Source: Lates calcarifer (taxonomy: Eukaryota; Chordata; Actinopteri; Centropomidae). From it: a DNA stretch of 64,000 bases. Numbering within the stretch: the stretch's first letter is position 1; each line of letters opens with the position of its first letter. This document shows, piece after piece, positions 36,436-47,344 of the stretch. Both the position numbers and the translations under genes were made by a program. The notes under the pieces are model-generated. The model saw nothing but the letters and a program-made list of their open reading frames with translations. It ran no database searches and was not told the DNA's origin. Where the stretch lies: the NCBI RefSeq assembly GCF_001640805.2, contig NC_066850.1:1507149-1571148 (forward strand), read 5' to 3'.

Positions 36436-36467
36436 CACACACACAGTTTTCTCTCTCTCTCTCTCTC
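36436..36467. repeat. (CA)n and (CT)n microsatellites
   Basis: Five CA units (36436-36445), GTTTT, then about eight CT units (36451-36467). The order is CA then CT, unlike the other compound arrays here. Confidence 0.93.
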
Positions 36468-36469
36468 CC

Positions 36470-37330
36470 TCCCCACCACCTCTCACTCATTCGTTCTCAC
36501 TCATTCATCACCTGCTGACCTCACTGAAGCCTCTGCCAGGTCAAAGTGAAAGCCCTGTATGTTTCAGATTCACCCCACATGACCTGTCTCCCCTCAGTAT
36601 CTGTCTCCTCTCCTGTTTCCATTTCAAATGGACCAGTATTTATTTTTCATTTTTATGCACTCGAGCTGCAGTCCTCTGATTCATGCCTGTGTTTACCATG
36701 CATACTGTACTTTCTGCAGCAGGTTGATGATTTTCCGAGGCTTTACAGGTAGCCTGGGAAAGCACAGTGTGTTGCAATAGTGTTTAACATGGTGGATCTG
36801 ATAAATGTGGTTGGATAATTTTACAGAAGATGCCTTTTGGCTCGAGGGTGTTTCCCTGCACCCTGCTGTCTGATTCTTATCTCTGTATTCAGCTGGGTTG
36901 ATTAAGATTGTGATAAATACTGGGTTACACTTGAGGTGAAACTTGTTTGATTCTGTCACGTTTAGAGCTCTATCTGTTGTATTGGGTTATTATTCTGTAT
37001 TTTTATGACAGAAAAGTACAAAGACTACATAAACAAGCACTCTACAGATTCAGCATTGCACCTATATAACATTGTCTGACTCTTGGTGGACTCAGCAGAA
37101 CCAGAGTTCTCTTTAGTTCCAACCATTCCTCTACTGTTAAAACCTGCACACCTATTCCCAAAGTCTTCAGATCCAAGCATCACTTCTAATTCAACAGACT
37201 TTACAGTATTACTCCCCAAGATCTGTAATGATGTGTCAAATCAGTGATGTTCACCTTTGACCTCGGAGCACCCACATTTTATCTGTGCTAGCAGTATCAG
37301 TGGCAATTTAACATTCAAACAGGTATTGGC
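36470..37330. other. Noncoding stretch, no gene seen
   Basis: No recognisable feature; the frames of 60-88 codons on both strands lack domains. Confidence 0.45.
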
Positions 37331-37334
37331 GTAC

Positions 37335-37358
37335 AACATTCATGGTCCCCAGAGGATC
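37335..37358 (-). mobile_element. B-family hallmark fragment
   Basis: ACATTCATGGTCCCCAGAGG is an exact reverse-strand hallmark of the B family. The flanks are too diverged to extend it. Confidence 0.5.
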
Positions 37359-37359
37359 T

Positions 37360-37700
37360 GATGATCCATGCTAACTAAGGTAAACACTACAGTATGCTAA
37401 TCTTTAAACTCTGTTATTGAATCAAACGTTACCACTATCATCGGCTAGAGATTCATATATTAGCAATAATTTATTTAAGCGTACCTTCTTCAAATAACGT
37501 TTCATTCACTCATATTTTTACAGGCCAGCTGCCTCATGACCCTCTCACAACACCTCCTCTGTAAAATGTGAATTTATTCAAACACACTGAAATGCTAATA
37601 TGAGCAATGCTTTCTGCCCACACGTGTGCTACTTTGCTGCCTGCGGATGAAACAACAGTGAGTCTACACACGCATGACAAAACTCGGCAAACTCTCTCTC
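37360..37700. other. Noncoding stretch, no gene seen
   Basis: AT-rich, no family recognised. Confidence 0.45.
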
Positions 37701-37704
37701 TCGG

Positions 37705-37705
<1 letters not shown>

Positions 37706-37748
<43 letters not shown>
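37706..37748. repeat. (CA)n microsatellite, longest perfect CA array
   Basis: Twenty-one and a half uninterrupted CA units, preceded by a short CT run. Likely polymorphic in length. Confidence 0.98.
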
Positions 37749-37749
<1 letters not shown>

Positions 37750-37750
<1 letters not shown>

Positions 37751-38210
37751 AGTGCCAGTGCAAAGCAGCCAATTAGCTGCAGACAACACCAGTTCATCAT
37801 TAACAGTGAGTCTCTCAGTGTGTGTGTTTGCGTGTAGACAGAGGGATCTCTAACCTTATGTAATCGGTGTAGATCCTGTAGGCTCGTCATCTGTTCGTAA
37901 ATTAATCATTAAGTCCTGCTGCTGCACTGAACCATCTCTGGCTTCTTTTTTTCAAGCTGTGCTTCAAGCTGTTCTTTTTATGTAATACTAAAGCCTGGGG
38001 TTTTGGGTTAAATTGAGATATGGAAATTTAGCAAAAACAAAAAATACAATAGAGCATAACACAGACTAGGTCATTCATAAGCAAGTCAAGGCTAATGGTA
38101 TTTTTTTCTAGACCAAAGTAAATGCATTCGAAGTTGAAACAACACTGAAAATGTGTTTTTTTTTTTCCCTTGATGACTGTATCTCTATTAAGCTCCCTCC
38201 TGCTCTGCGT
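37750..38210. other. Noncoding stretch, no gene seen
   Basis: Short GT run at 37818-37828, T runs near 37946 and 38160. No gene. Confidence 0.45.
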
Positions 38211-38214
38211 AAAA

Positions 38215-38410
38215 GCACTGTTCAAACAATTGCATCTATTAATATGCTGATGCCAAACAACATTTAAACACCTCTCAAGGAAATGAACCAAAATTAGACA
38301 GAAACCAAAGGGTGCAGGGGATTGAATAGCATTTGGGACGAAATTAAAAGAATATCCACAGGGGCATCTTCTGATGGTTTCAGTCCTCAGGGACTCATTG
38401 ATCTCAGCAG
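38215..38410. promoter_or_regulatory. Candidate conserved noncoding block
   Basis: Repeat-free AT-rich DNA with CAATTGCATCTATTAATATG and 'TGAATAGCATTTGGGACGAA' words. It lies inside a 147-codon - strand frame (38028-38471) that shows no domain; a noncoding reading seems more likely. Confidence 0.2.
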
Positions 38411-38608
38411 CAGGTTTCATCTCAATTCCTGTCTTCCCTGCTGCTGCACGCAGATGGTTGTGTTCCTTCAAACAGCTTTAGAGGTTCCTTTAAAAAAAAG
38501 CATCTTTATCAGAGTGGAAGGTTTGAACTTTAGCAAAAATATATTTTTCATCAGTTCTTGTCCTCTCTCTCAGTGTAAATCATTTTTTTTTGCTTTCTCT
38601 CCCTCACA

Positions 38609-38633
38609 ACACACACACACACACACACACACA
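38609..38633. repeat. (AC)n microsatellite
   Basis: About twelve AC units. Confidence 0.97.
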
Positions 38634-38779
38634 GACTCTGTGGGAGTTGGCTGCCATGGTGGCTCAATGTGTGTGTGATGCCAAGGCAGCAGCCTGGTGC
38701 GGCAATGACTGAGTCATAGCTCGCAAGAACACAGCAAGGAGCCATGGCACCCTGTCATTACAACACACACATGCATGCA

Positions 38780-38782
<3 letters not shown>

Positions 38783-38816
<34 letters not shown>
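38783..38816. repeat. (AC)n microsatellite
   Basis: Seventeen AC units. Confidence 0.97.
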
Positions 38817-38817
<1 letters not shown>

Positions 38818-38819
38818 AC

Positions 38820-40535
38820 AGGGGTCCAGACAAGGAGGAAACCAGGTGCAGTGCAGGTGCAGAAGTTTCTTGGATTCTAGTTGGAATCGGTACGTTGGGT
38901 GAGTTTCCTCTCTCCTTTTTTGTCTTTGTCAGTTTGTATATTTCTCTCTCGCCCTTTTTCATCCAGTTCCATGAATTCAAACCCACTCAGACATCAGGCC
39001 TTAACAGCCAAACAAACAAACAACCTCGACAGAAGACAGCGCTGAACCTCCTGGTGATCACTTTGTTTACATACTTGAGGAGGTGGGGATGCTGTGCTTG
39101 GGTGGAGAAATCTATGGTGGTGTGCCACATGCATAAACGCCTGCGTACATGTTTGCGTCTGCGATGTCAGCGTTCATAGATCGTTTTAAAAGCCCCTATT
39201 AATGATCTAGAGACACGATAAGAGGGAGGGATTGTTGGCCTGCTCCCTACTCTTCAGCACTCAGGCGACCTGTAAGTATCAGCTGAGGGGAGCGCAGCTG
39301 GCTAACACAGCACAGCACGGCACTGCTCTGGTGGCTAAATGCCTCATTAGACTCTAATGCAGCATGGTGAGCAGCAGCACTGATCAGGTCTTGTCGCAAA
39401 TGAAGAACTTCTGCACAAAATCAGATTTGAAAATTGTAAGGCCTGGTCTGATTACTCTTCAGATCCTCTTTAGACATTAGCAAATACCAATTTAGATGCT
39501 GCAATCATGAATGAATGGAAAACTTCAAGCGTACTGACCTCAAATAACAAATGGCAAATCATAATTTATGTACATTAACAAACAAATGGTCAAACAGACT
39601 TTCCTGTAGAATTCAGGTCACAGGTTCACTCTCCACAGCCTTCCATTTGTTGCCATAAAGAGCCAAGTAGTTGCTCACAGTTGTCTGTTTTTCTCATCTG
39701 CTGTAAACCATCATAATCAAAGTGTTAGCAGGGTGTCCACAGCACAAAAATGCAAATGATTTTAAATTCTGACAGCGTGAGAAGAAATGATCCGACAAGA
39801 TGCGGAGTCGTTCTGCCACGTATTTCATGTTCCTTGCACTGCAGAGATGATTTCGTAAACAACATATGGGCTCCTGAGGGTGGCATCTGTACTTACAGAT
39901 AGTTTGTCTGGGAGATGCACTGTGGGACTGCGGGTGAATGAAAACAGCATTCCTAACAGTTCTCCGCCTCTCGCTTCCACCTCTTTTTCTCATGCAGACA
40001 CACACACACACACCTGAGCCCACCTGTGAGTGTGTTATTCTACCCCCCAGCAGCAGCAGCAGCCCTGGGAGAGCTCAGGCAGGTGTAGCGTTACACCGCT
40101 GACACACTTTAGCATTAGCCACAGCTCATTAGAGTAAACCGGCGCCTCACTAATCACTGTTTGAGAAGTTGTGTTCTGACTCTGCCGGGTTGTTATTACC
40201 TCACTGAAAGCTGAGCTGTCAGTGTTATTGATGTGTGAAACTGTGGTATGATAGAGTCAAGTGTTTCCTGTTGGGGAGAGAGCAGAGCACACATCCTCTT
40301 ATCAAGTGGGGAGAGGATCATCCCTGCTGGATTTTTTGCTATAAAATTGGGGGGAAAAAAACACAGCATCAGTATTTAAAATTCCCTCTGTGTTCAGACC
40401 TATGCATGTGTTTTACATATTAGCCCTCAGCAAACAGTATTTACAATTTGCTTTTGAAAAAGTCAGTTATGGATACTGACTGCTCTACAGCTGCAAAGCT
40501 ACTAACTAAATGAAAACAGTGTTTGAGTTTTGAAA
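38820..40535. other. Noncoding stretch, no gene seen
   Basis: Short CA run near 40000-40012 and a CAG run at about 40050-40061. The 134-codon + strand frame at 38775-39179 begins in the CA array and shows no domain. Confidence 0.45.
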
Positions 40536-40538
40536 GTG

Positions 40539-40572
40539 TATTATATTATATATATATGTATATGTATATATA
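40539..40572. repeat. (TA)n-rich simple repeat
   Basis: TATA words with TATG interruptions. Confidence 0.92.
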
Positions 40573-40574
40573 GC

Positions 40575-41350
40575 CTTCTGTCTGTTATGCTGTATATTTT
40601 GCACCATCCTGATGCCTCTCTGCCAAGTGCTCCAGCGTTTGCTTGTTTTAATTCACTATTTGTTGACATGGCTCTCCATTGGTCTCTAAACCAAAACAAA
40701 TCCTTGTCCATTTATTGCACTTGGCAAATAAACTGATTCAGAGTCTGATTATGAGAGTGTCCGGACTTGGCTCAGTGCTGCTGCTTTCAATACTTTGGAG
40801 AGATGGATGAGAGACGAAGCAACGGGGGGCAGTGTTAGAGACAGAGTGATAGATGGACCAGGCACTGAGGAGGCATATTCAGTGGATGTGAGCCAAGATT
40901 TGGGGGTGGGGGCAGGCAACAGGGAGGGCTTTCTCAGATCCACCCCTAGAGAGTTCCAGCCCCTCCTCAGGACTCCGTGCACCCGCCAGTATCTGCCCTA
41001 TCCCTCACATTTCCCCCCTCTCTTTTTATAGCTCTCCTTTCCTGATATTCCTCCATCTGTCTCCGCTCTTCCCCTTCCCTCTCTCCTCCACTCTTCGCAG
41101 AGGTGATGACAGAACTTCCCGGGCACGTGTTGCACAGACGAACCTCCAGAGCCTCTAGACATACACACCCCAACACACATGCTCACCCGAACACAGAACA
41201 CATGTTGAATGGATTAAGTCAACGTTAGCATACCCACCTGTGCTAACGTCATAGTAAAGTCCAGAGCCCGTCAACATGTCTTAAAGAGATTCTTTTGTGA
41301 CAGACTGTTGTCCCTGTAATGATATATAAGTGTGCTGATGCATTCACTGT
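40575..41350. other. Noncoding stretch, no gene seen
   Basis: Between about 40750 and 41180 both strands have open frames of 67-78 codons in fairly GC-rich DNA. No domain or splice pattern is visible. Pyrimidine-rich at 41005-41100. Confidence 0.4.
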
Positions 41351-41356
41351 CCTCAT

Positions 41357-41398
41357 AGTAGACTGGCCTTCTCTAACTAAAGGCCAGTCAGTGCTACT
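41357..41398. repeat. Perfect 10-base hairpin with extended stem
   Basis: GACTGGCCTT (41361-41370) pairs exactly with AAGGCCAGTC (41380-41389) around a 9-base loop. Beyond a small bulge AGTAG (41357-41361) can pair with CTACT (41394-41398). It lies at the left edge of a CpG-richer unclassified segment, so it may be an element end. Confidence 0.6.
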
Positions 41399-41419
41399 TG
41401 GTAACACTTATCTGTATGC

Positions 41420-42270
41420 TAAATTAGCGTAGCTCAGCAAAGGGGCGTCGCCAAACCCCTGTATTTCTACTCAAACTTGTAGCAGGACGGCCCACGAATA
41501 CTTCAGCGCACAGGAGCCAGGTTCACAACTCGCCCAGTTACAAGTCTGTAAAATCATAGATGGACAGACACCGACCCCAAACGTCAGAAAAGTCCACAAT
41601 AAACTCAGACCACGATATCAGCGTTTTTTGTTTTTAAATCTATCTTTAACGTTGGCTTTGCTGTCAGGGAGGCTAGCCCTAGTCCTCTCCTCCAGCAACC
41701 CTCACCTCCCCTTTCCATCAGACAACCCGCCCACCATGCAGTAATTCTCTGCATGACTTCTGTAGATGTGTGTTTCTTATTATAGGCGGAGACAGGAGGG
41801 TGAAGGGCGGGGTAGGGGGAATGGTTGGTTCTGCCTTTTTCAAAGTGACAACAGTTAATCGGTAAATTCCCGTTGTCTCCGACAAAAGTTTGTGAAAGTA
41901 ACCGGAGTGAAGTGGTCAGCGTAGAGACGGTGTTATTCCCAGCTTTCCCTCAGTGTAGCTGTTCACGAAACAGAAGCACTAATATTTATACTGGTGAAAG
42001 TTTTAGGGGCGGGGTTATGCCGAGAAAGAAACCGATAGAAAACTCAAACGGTCTGTAAACATATTCAGGGACTATTTTCTCACATAAATAACATGTTTAG
42101 AGACAAATCTCTGAACTTGCTTTACATCGACTAAGTTTTTGTGTGGATTAGAGACATGTAACGTGTTGTGAGGAACTTTGTGAGGTGTGGGTCGATGGGT
42201 GGAGTTTTCTTCCCTTCAGGCGGAGCTAATCTAGCTGGTTTTCCTCTGCATCTTTGCTAAACTACACCAA
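41420..42270. mobile_element. Unclassified CpG-richer segment, probable old transposon
   Basis: More CpG than its surroundings (GGGGCGTCGCC, GAAGGGCGGGGTAGG, 'TTAGGGGCGGGGTTATGCCG'). It sits between a hairpin and a G-family fragment, and it lacks a long reading frame. I think it is a decayed or non-autonomous DNA element, but a promoter region is possible because of two GGGCGGGG-type words (about 41807 and 42006). Confidence 0.35.
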
Positions 42271-42274
42271 TCGC

Positions 42275-42344
42275 CTGCTGGCTGTAGCCTCATATTTACC
42301 CCAGAGATAAAGAGTGGTATCTGCATATCTGACTCTCACTGTCC
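42275..42344 (-). mobile_element. G-family MITE-like end fragment
   Basis: CTGCTGGCTGTAGCCTCATA and TTTACC followed by AGAGTGGTATC and TGACTCTCA match the outer right arm of the element at 1748-1840. Confidence 0.65.
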
Positions 42345-42349
42345 AGTTA

Positions 42350-43325
42350 ATATTGATGTCATGCAGTTTTGGTTTTAAGTCTGAAGATGATTTAAGTATT
42401 AAATCATCATCATGTGGGTCTACAAAAGTAAACACTGAGCTACAGCACAGAGACCTTGTCCAGACTTATATCTAAATATATAGTTTCTTTGTGTTACTTA
42501 AAATAACCCCCAGTTTTTATCACACCTTTCAAAGCCTGACATCTTGTGCCCTAGGTAATCATCATATTAATGGGCAAATACATGCTGATCTGTGATTGTG
42601 TCTTAAGTCAGTGGTTTGTCATAACCTTTAAGTTGAAGGCTGGACAGAGGAGGAGAGATCACACCCAGGTTTGTTCAGGATAAGCCAAAAGGAAACTAAC
42701 TTATAGACCAACAACATACAACCAAAACCAAACAGGGTGGAAGCCAGAGGGGAGGAACAGACAGTTTATATAGCGCAGCCAGACCAGGTGAGCTGAATAT
42801 CCTTAATGACCAAACCCCGCCCACCTGGCTCCTTCAGAGAGAGCTGCTGAGACAGGGCCCTTACAACCTTTGACAAAGGTTCACAAGTGAAGAGGTTACT
42901 AACAAAAAAAGTTTGAAAGAATCACTGTGTTGAGTGATCAGATCCCATCTTGTTTCTTGGGATTCAAAGCTGTCCAGTTGTGACTGCATCACCCATTTAA
43001 CTTCCAAACGTGGACAGGGCCAAAGCTTAGTGGCTTTAAAGTCGTTTCAAGTGGAGCTGAAGCTAATATTAATACCTTCATCTGGTTTTAAGCTTATTTC
43101 TACCCTCCTTGATTTTTTATGATCAATGGAACTTGGAGAGTGGATGTCCCCTTGTCTTAATATGATTGTGCAGATGAGAGAAATTAGTTCTCTTAGATTT
43201 TTCTTCTCTTCTTCACCTGGTTTATGTCTTGTAACGGCGCCTGCTCTGGCGGCGAATACAGGCCAACTCCGAGCATTAGAAGTTGAAACCGTTGAGTTCT
43301 AAACACGTCACAAGCACAGGAGAGC
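42350..43325. other. Noncoding stretch, no gene seen
   Basis: 42600-42850 may be an old repeat (TATATAGCGCAGCCAG-type words) but is not assigned. No gene. Confidence 0.4.
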
Positions 43326-43329
43326 CCTG

Positions 43330-43660
43330 GACTTTGAATAAGTTTGCTGTCATCAAGCAACTGATATCAGATATGCAAATATTTTTAAGAAGATTTGGAA
43401 CAGACGACAGTTTCTAGAGCAATTTAAACTGGTGATGCAGAAAAAGATGCATCAAACTAACTCATTGAACTCCAAACTATACATATTAAATCAAAATGAT
43501 TTGGTGCAGGGCTCCGTGAAATTGCCAGACACATTTTCGTTGCCAGGAAGTGTTTTGTTTCTTCTCAAAGAAAATAATGGCTGCATTATCTGGCCAAAAT
43601 CTACACTTGTTTTCTCTCTTGAGCTTGTGGGAGCCTGGTTTTCTGCTGGACGCGGCTGCG
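43330..43660. promoter_or_regulatory. Candidate conserved noncoding block
   Basis: Repeat-free. Contains the exact octamer ATGCAAAT (43373-43380), a GATA-like CTGCATTATCTGGCC near 43581, and even composition. The 78-codon + strand frame at 43432-43668 has no domain. Confidence 0.25.
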
Positions 43661-43669
43661 AGCATTAGT

Positions 43670-44560
43670 TAAGGGCATGCAGTGCACATTTCCCTGGGTG
43701 TAGTTTGATAGGAAGGCATAAAACACAGCATTGCATCATCACTGTATTTATCATAACCTATATGTTATGAAGACTGGATCACTGATTACGCCCTGTGTGT
43801 ATACATTCGGCACATATATCATCTGAAACAAAACACAGTTTCTGCGAGTGTGTATAGTTTAAGAGCACTCGTGTAACATGTGTTTCTCATTGGGTTTCAT
43901 TGAGTTTCACTTGCCTATCTGAGCCAGGTTCTCACCTCTAAAGCCTCTGGGTTTATGTGCAAAGGGAGATATGAGACAAGTTTGAAAAACGATTTCTTCT
44001 AATGTTACAGGATCAGGTCGACGCAAAGAAGAGAAGTGTACTGCTCCTGACCACACGTATAACCGAATGAATGACAGTGAAAAGGAGTCCCCAGTGTTTT
44101 TTGACCACCCACTGTGGTCCTGTTGATTTAAAGGAGGAGGTGAACAATTTAAGCTTTAAATAAATATCTAGAAACTTTAAATACAAAGCAAATACAGAGC
44201 TACTGCTAGCAGCTAGTTAGCTTAGCACAAAAGAAAGCTTCTCCTGATCAACATCAAATAACAGAAAATTAAAACAGATGCCAGAAACTTGATGGATAAA
44301 ATTATAGTTCTGTTTCCAAGTGGATACCAAATTGTTTAACACAGAGTCCTCTGGGACACCTCAGTTAGGGAACCTTCAAAGAGTTTTCAAATAAAGTATT
44401 TTCCTAATATTTTATCTGTCTTTGACATGCTGCGGTCTGGGGACTGTAGGGAGGCTTTGACGCATTTGGCTGCAGTTGTAACAACGGCAGGAAAATTCAT
44501 TTCTGGACTGTCAAAGACATTTGTTCTCCCTGGCCTCCCAAGGCGAGAGTGCAACCCGGG
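43670..44560. other. Noncoding stretch, possible repeat debris
   Basis: 'GCTAGCAGCTAGTTAGCTTA' at 44205-44224 resembles the G-family core. Otherwise nothing seen. Confidence 0.4.
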
Positions 44561-44565
44561 GGCTT

Positions 44566-44641
44566 TCTTCTCCTCTCTCTTCTTTTCCTTTCCTTTCCCT
44601 TCGTTTCCTTTCCTTTTAACCTCCTCTCCTTCCCTTCTCTT
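44566..44641. repeat. Pyrimidine tract
   Basis: Nearly pure C/T with TTCC and CTTTCC words; a G-A rich complement. The 87-92 codon frames on both strands here are by-products. Confidence 0.85.
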
Positions 44642-44771
44642 GGCCGACATATCGCCTTGTATTTTACGTGTGTGTGCTTTTACATATGTGTGTGTGTGTA
44701 GATGAGAAATTCCTCTGTATGGTCCAGGAGCTACGTGCTGTCACACACTTCCTCCCTGAGGCCAAAACCTC

Positions 44772-44827
44772 AGGAGGAGGGAGGAGGGAGGAGGAAGGAG
44801 GGAGGAGGAAGGAGGGAGGAGGGAGGT
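44772..44827 (+). repeat. GGA/GGGA purine minisatellite
   Basis: Imperfect tandem of GGAGGAGGGA and GGAGGAAGGA units over about 56 bases, entirely purine. G runs satisfy loose quadruplex rules and the tract could also form a triplex. Confidence 0.92.
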
Positions 44828-44829
44828 TG

Positions 44830-45050
44830 GCTCCTTACTTGAAATACTTTTTAAAAAATGCACAAAAGGTGCACACAGAGGTAAAACCTTTGTTCGTGTG
44901 CACACAACACATCAAATTCAACAAGAGCCTCATGCAGTTGACGAATGTTAAAGATCGGCGATGTGATATCATGCACAGATGACAGGCTACTTTCTTTATT
45001 AGATGGAAACATACCAGTGAGGCCCCCTCCACCCTCTTGTCACTCTATCT
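44830..45050. other. Noncoding stretch, no gene seen
   Basis: No recognisable feature. Confidence 0.45.
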
Positions 45051-45056
45051 GCATGC

Positions 45057-45081
45057 GTGTGTGTGTGTGTGTGTGTGTGTT
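45057..45081. repeat. (GT)n microsatellite
   Basis: About twelve GT units. Confidence 0.96.
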
Positions 45082-45161
45082 TGCATCATGCCTAAATGCC
45101 TGGTGTTGTTTGCTTTTTAGCTCGCCTCAGTAAGCGCTAAGCTAAAAGGCTCATTTGTTTA

Positions 45162-45179
45162 ACACACACACACACACAC
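45162..45179. repeat. (AC)n microsatellite
   Basis: Nine CA units. Confidence 0.95.
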
Positions 45180-45184
45180 TCAGA

Positions 45185-46018
45185 GTCTAGTTTGTATTCG
45201 TAGGAGCTCCTTCTCATAACCTGTGCTCAAACAAATAAATGACGTAACTGTTACAGAAGTCAGTTTGCATTTAAAACAGAAATCACTGACTCACTCTTCA
45301 CAACACGCTTCACATATGAGCGTCTGACTTTTGATGATCTACTTAAAGTTTCATCAGCTTTAAAATATCCATTTAAAATACACTCCTTTGTTTTCCTGCT
45401 TCGCAGAGTTGATCATGTGTGGGGGTCTTGGGGTCAGCAGGGGCTTAAAGATTAGACAGTGTCATATAGGAGAGGTTTAGCATTAACTCAAAGTACTCAC
45501 TCAGAGATCTATACACAGAGAAGCAGACGTATATATGGTCACAGATTTGATCCAGACGGGAACAAATAGAAAGAACTACACTGACAACACTAACTCTAAT
45601 ATGCAGAAAGATGGAGGGATGTGTTGATTCATGCACAGTGTAGGTGCTGGGTCTATCACCATTAGAGTTTACTGACACAGCTGACGAAGGTAAACCTCGT
45701 TAGCAACACCTGCAAATTCCATTACTCGTTGTGAGGGTCCAGAGCCTACATCTTGAGTTACAGGATGACCAACACTGCTGCTGAGTTTGGGATTTCACTG
45801 TCTTACAGTACAGCCCTGAGGGGGAAACTCCACTCCAACACACTCAGGTATTACATTGCAGATGTGGATGAAGCCAAACATTAGTCCGCTTTGGATTTAC
45901 TGGACCTAGATGTTTGAGTTCAGGGTTTGGATTGTGGATCTACTTGTGGCAGAAATATGGACTGTGGTGATCAAACTGACAGCTTTGATGAAAAGGTTTG
46001 ATCCCCACACTTGAATTT
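45185..46018. other. Noncoding stretch, no gene seen
   Basis: AT-rich, no family or frame of note. Confidence 0.45.
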
Positions 46019-46022
46019 TTAT

Positions 46023-46110
46023 GTCAAGTCAATTTTATTTGTATTTACCAAAATCACAAATCAGAATTCAGCCTCAAAGGGCTAAAAACATTTTAACAGG
46101 ACATGCCAAA
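46023..46110 (+). mobile_element. Teleost dispersed repeat fragment (F type)
   Basis: GTCAAGTCAATTTTATTTGT followed by 'ACCAAAATCACAAATCAGAA' and GCCTCAAAGGGCT. I recognise the 'TCAATTTTATTTGTATAG...CAAATCACAA...CTCAAAGGGCTTTA' series as one of the commonest fish repeats. Confidence 0.7.
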
Positions 46111-46114
46111 AGGA

Positions 46115-46720
46115 AGTAATTCACTAAGAATAAAAACATCACACAGATGTCTAAAATATGAAATTAATTATGGGCACTACAGAATGCCAACTCATCAGTA
46201 ATAAATGTTAACGATCCGGATCTTTTTCTTTTGTAACAGATGATTTGTCCCATAAAAGTCCAGTCCAAACCCAGATGTTCAATACCAAAGTCAAAAGTCT
46301 CACGTTTTGGCATTAAAATGTTGCAGACTTTGCACTACACACATGCACACGCTATTCGCAGCCTCTCTCGAGTGCTGCCATTAAACCCTCTATGTAAGTC
46401 AAGTGTGGGTCTCTTGGCTGGACGGTGATTGACGTGTCCAGTAATTGCGTTCAGGAGTGGGGACGCCGCAGGAAGCCGCAAGCAGCGACGTGGCGACTTC
46501 CATCTACTCGAGTTGAGCTTAACGACCACCAGATCTAACATGGTCAAACACTCAAAGAGTTAAAGACTCTCAGGGGTTCAAGGGCCTGACAAAGTGTTCA
46601 GGTATGCCAGCTATGGTGGCTTAACTGCTGGAGGTCCCTGCACAGGTTGGAGGTAGCACGCCGGATGTGATGTGTGTCTTTGGCCTAATTAGGCCATTTT
46701 GATAGGTATCACTATACCAC
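46115..46720. other. Noncoding stretch with small CpG-rich patch
   Basis: 46430-46515 has CpG words (GACGCCGCAGGAAGCCGC, GCGACGTGGCGAC). No promoter elements or exon can be placed there. Confidence 0.4.
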
Positions 46721-46725
46721 GTGCA

Positions 46726-46747
46726 TGTGTGTGTGTGTGTGTGTGTG
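46726..46747. repeat. (GT)n microsatellite
   Basis: About eleven GT units. A second, interrupted GT run follows at about 46878-46902. Confidence 0.95.
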
Positions 46748-46904
46748 AAGGAACTAGGTGTGCCTTGAGCAACTAACCGCACATCCACTTAGTGGGATTA
46801 ACATTTAACCAGTGCACTCGCTTGCTGTCACACACCTGTCTAAAAAAACACCACACCAGTGAGTCAGGAAGCTATATGTATGTGTGTACGTGTGTGTGTG
46901 TGAG

Positions 46905-47290
46905 TGTCCCTGTGGGGGGGGGCACCGACTGTTGATTTACTTCATTCAACAATTACCACTCAGAGGTGGCAGGAATTCCAGAAATGAGGAAAGACTGTTC
47001 CAGTCCACTCACTCGGAGCCTTTCCTCTCATAAAAATACCTGAATTAGTTTAATTAGTTGGCTAAGCCTCTCTTGTCATACCTCATCTCACCCCAGAAGG
47101 TCCACTTGTCATTCTGAGTTATGTATTCCTCTAAAAATGAATTATGCTGTGCATGCAGGTAGTAGTTGGGTGATTGGTTTAGTTAGCACTAGAAAAATGT
47201 TGCTTGTTAAAATGTTATTTTACAGTTTAACATTATTTTTCTTTCCTGAGAAGACTCTCACAGCAGTTTGGTAAATGTGAAGTTACTGCT
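46905..47290. other. Noncoding stretch, no gene seen
   Basis: G10 run at 46913-46922. AT-rich part 47030-47070 has GAATTAGTTTAATTAG (homeodomain-type core). Not assigned. Confidence 0.4.
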
Positions 47291-47296
47291 AGGACC

Positions 47297-47343
47297 CCAT
47301 TAGCTTAAATTAGCATAAAAAATTAGAGGCATGGGGAAACAGC
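47297..47343 (+). mobile_element. G-family core remnant
   Basis: CCATTAGCTTAAATTAGCAT and GGCATGGGGAAACAGCT match the 'TTAGCTTAGCTTAGCATAAAG...GGGGAAACAGCT' core. Short and diverged. Confidence 0.4.
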
Positions 47344-47344
47344 T

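Noticed and set aside
37706..38816. Three CA arrays as a possible CRISPR-like or minisatellite array
   Set aside because: They are plain dinucleotide microsatellites with no spacer structure.
40749..41031. Overlapping frames on both strands in GC-richer DNA as an exon
   Set aside because: No acceptor/donor pair frames them, and the peptides resemble nothing known to me.
45985..46005. GGTTTGATCCCCAC as a tRNA/SINE B box
   Set aside because: No A box at the right distance, and the next repeat (46023) is of another type.
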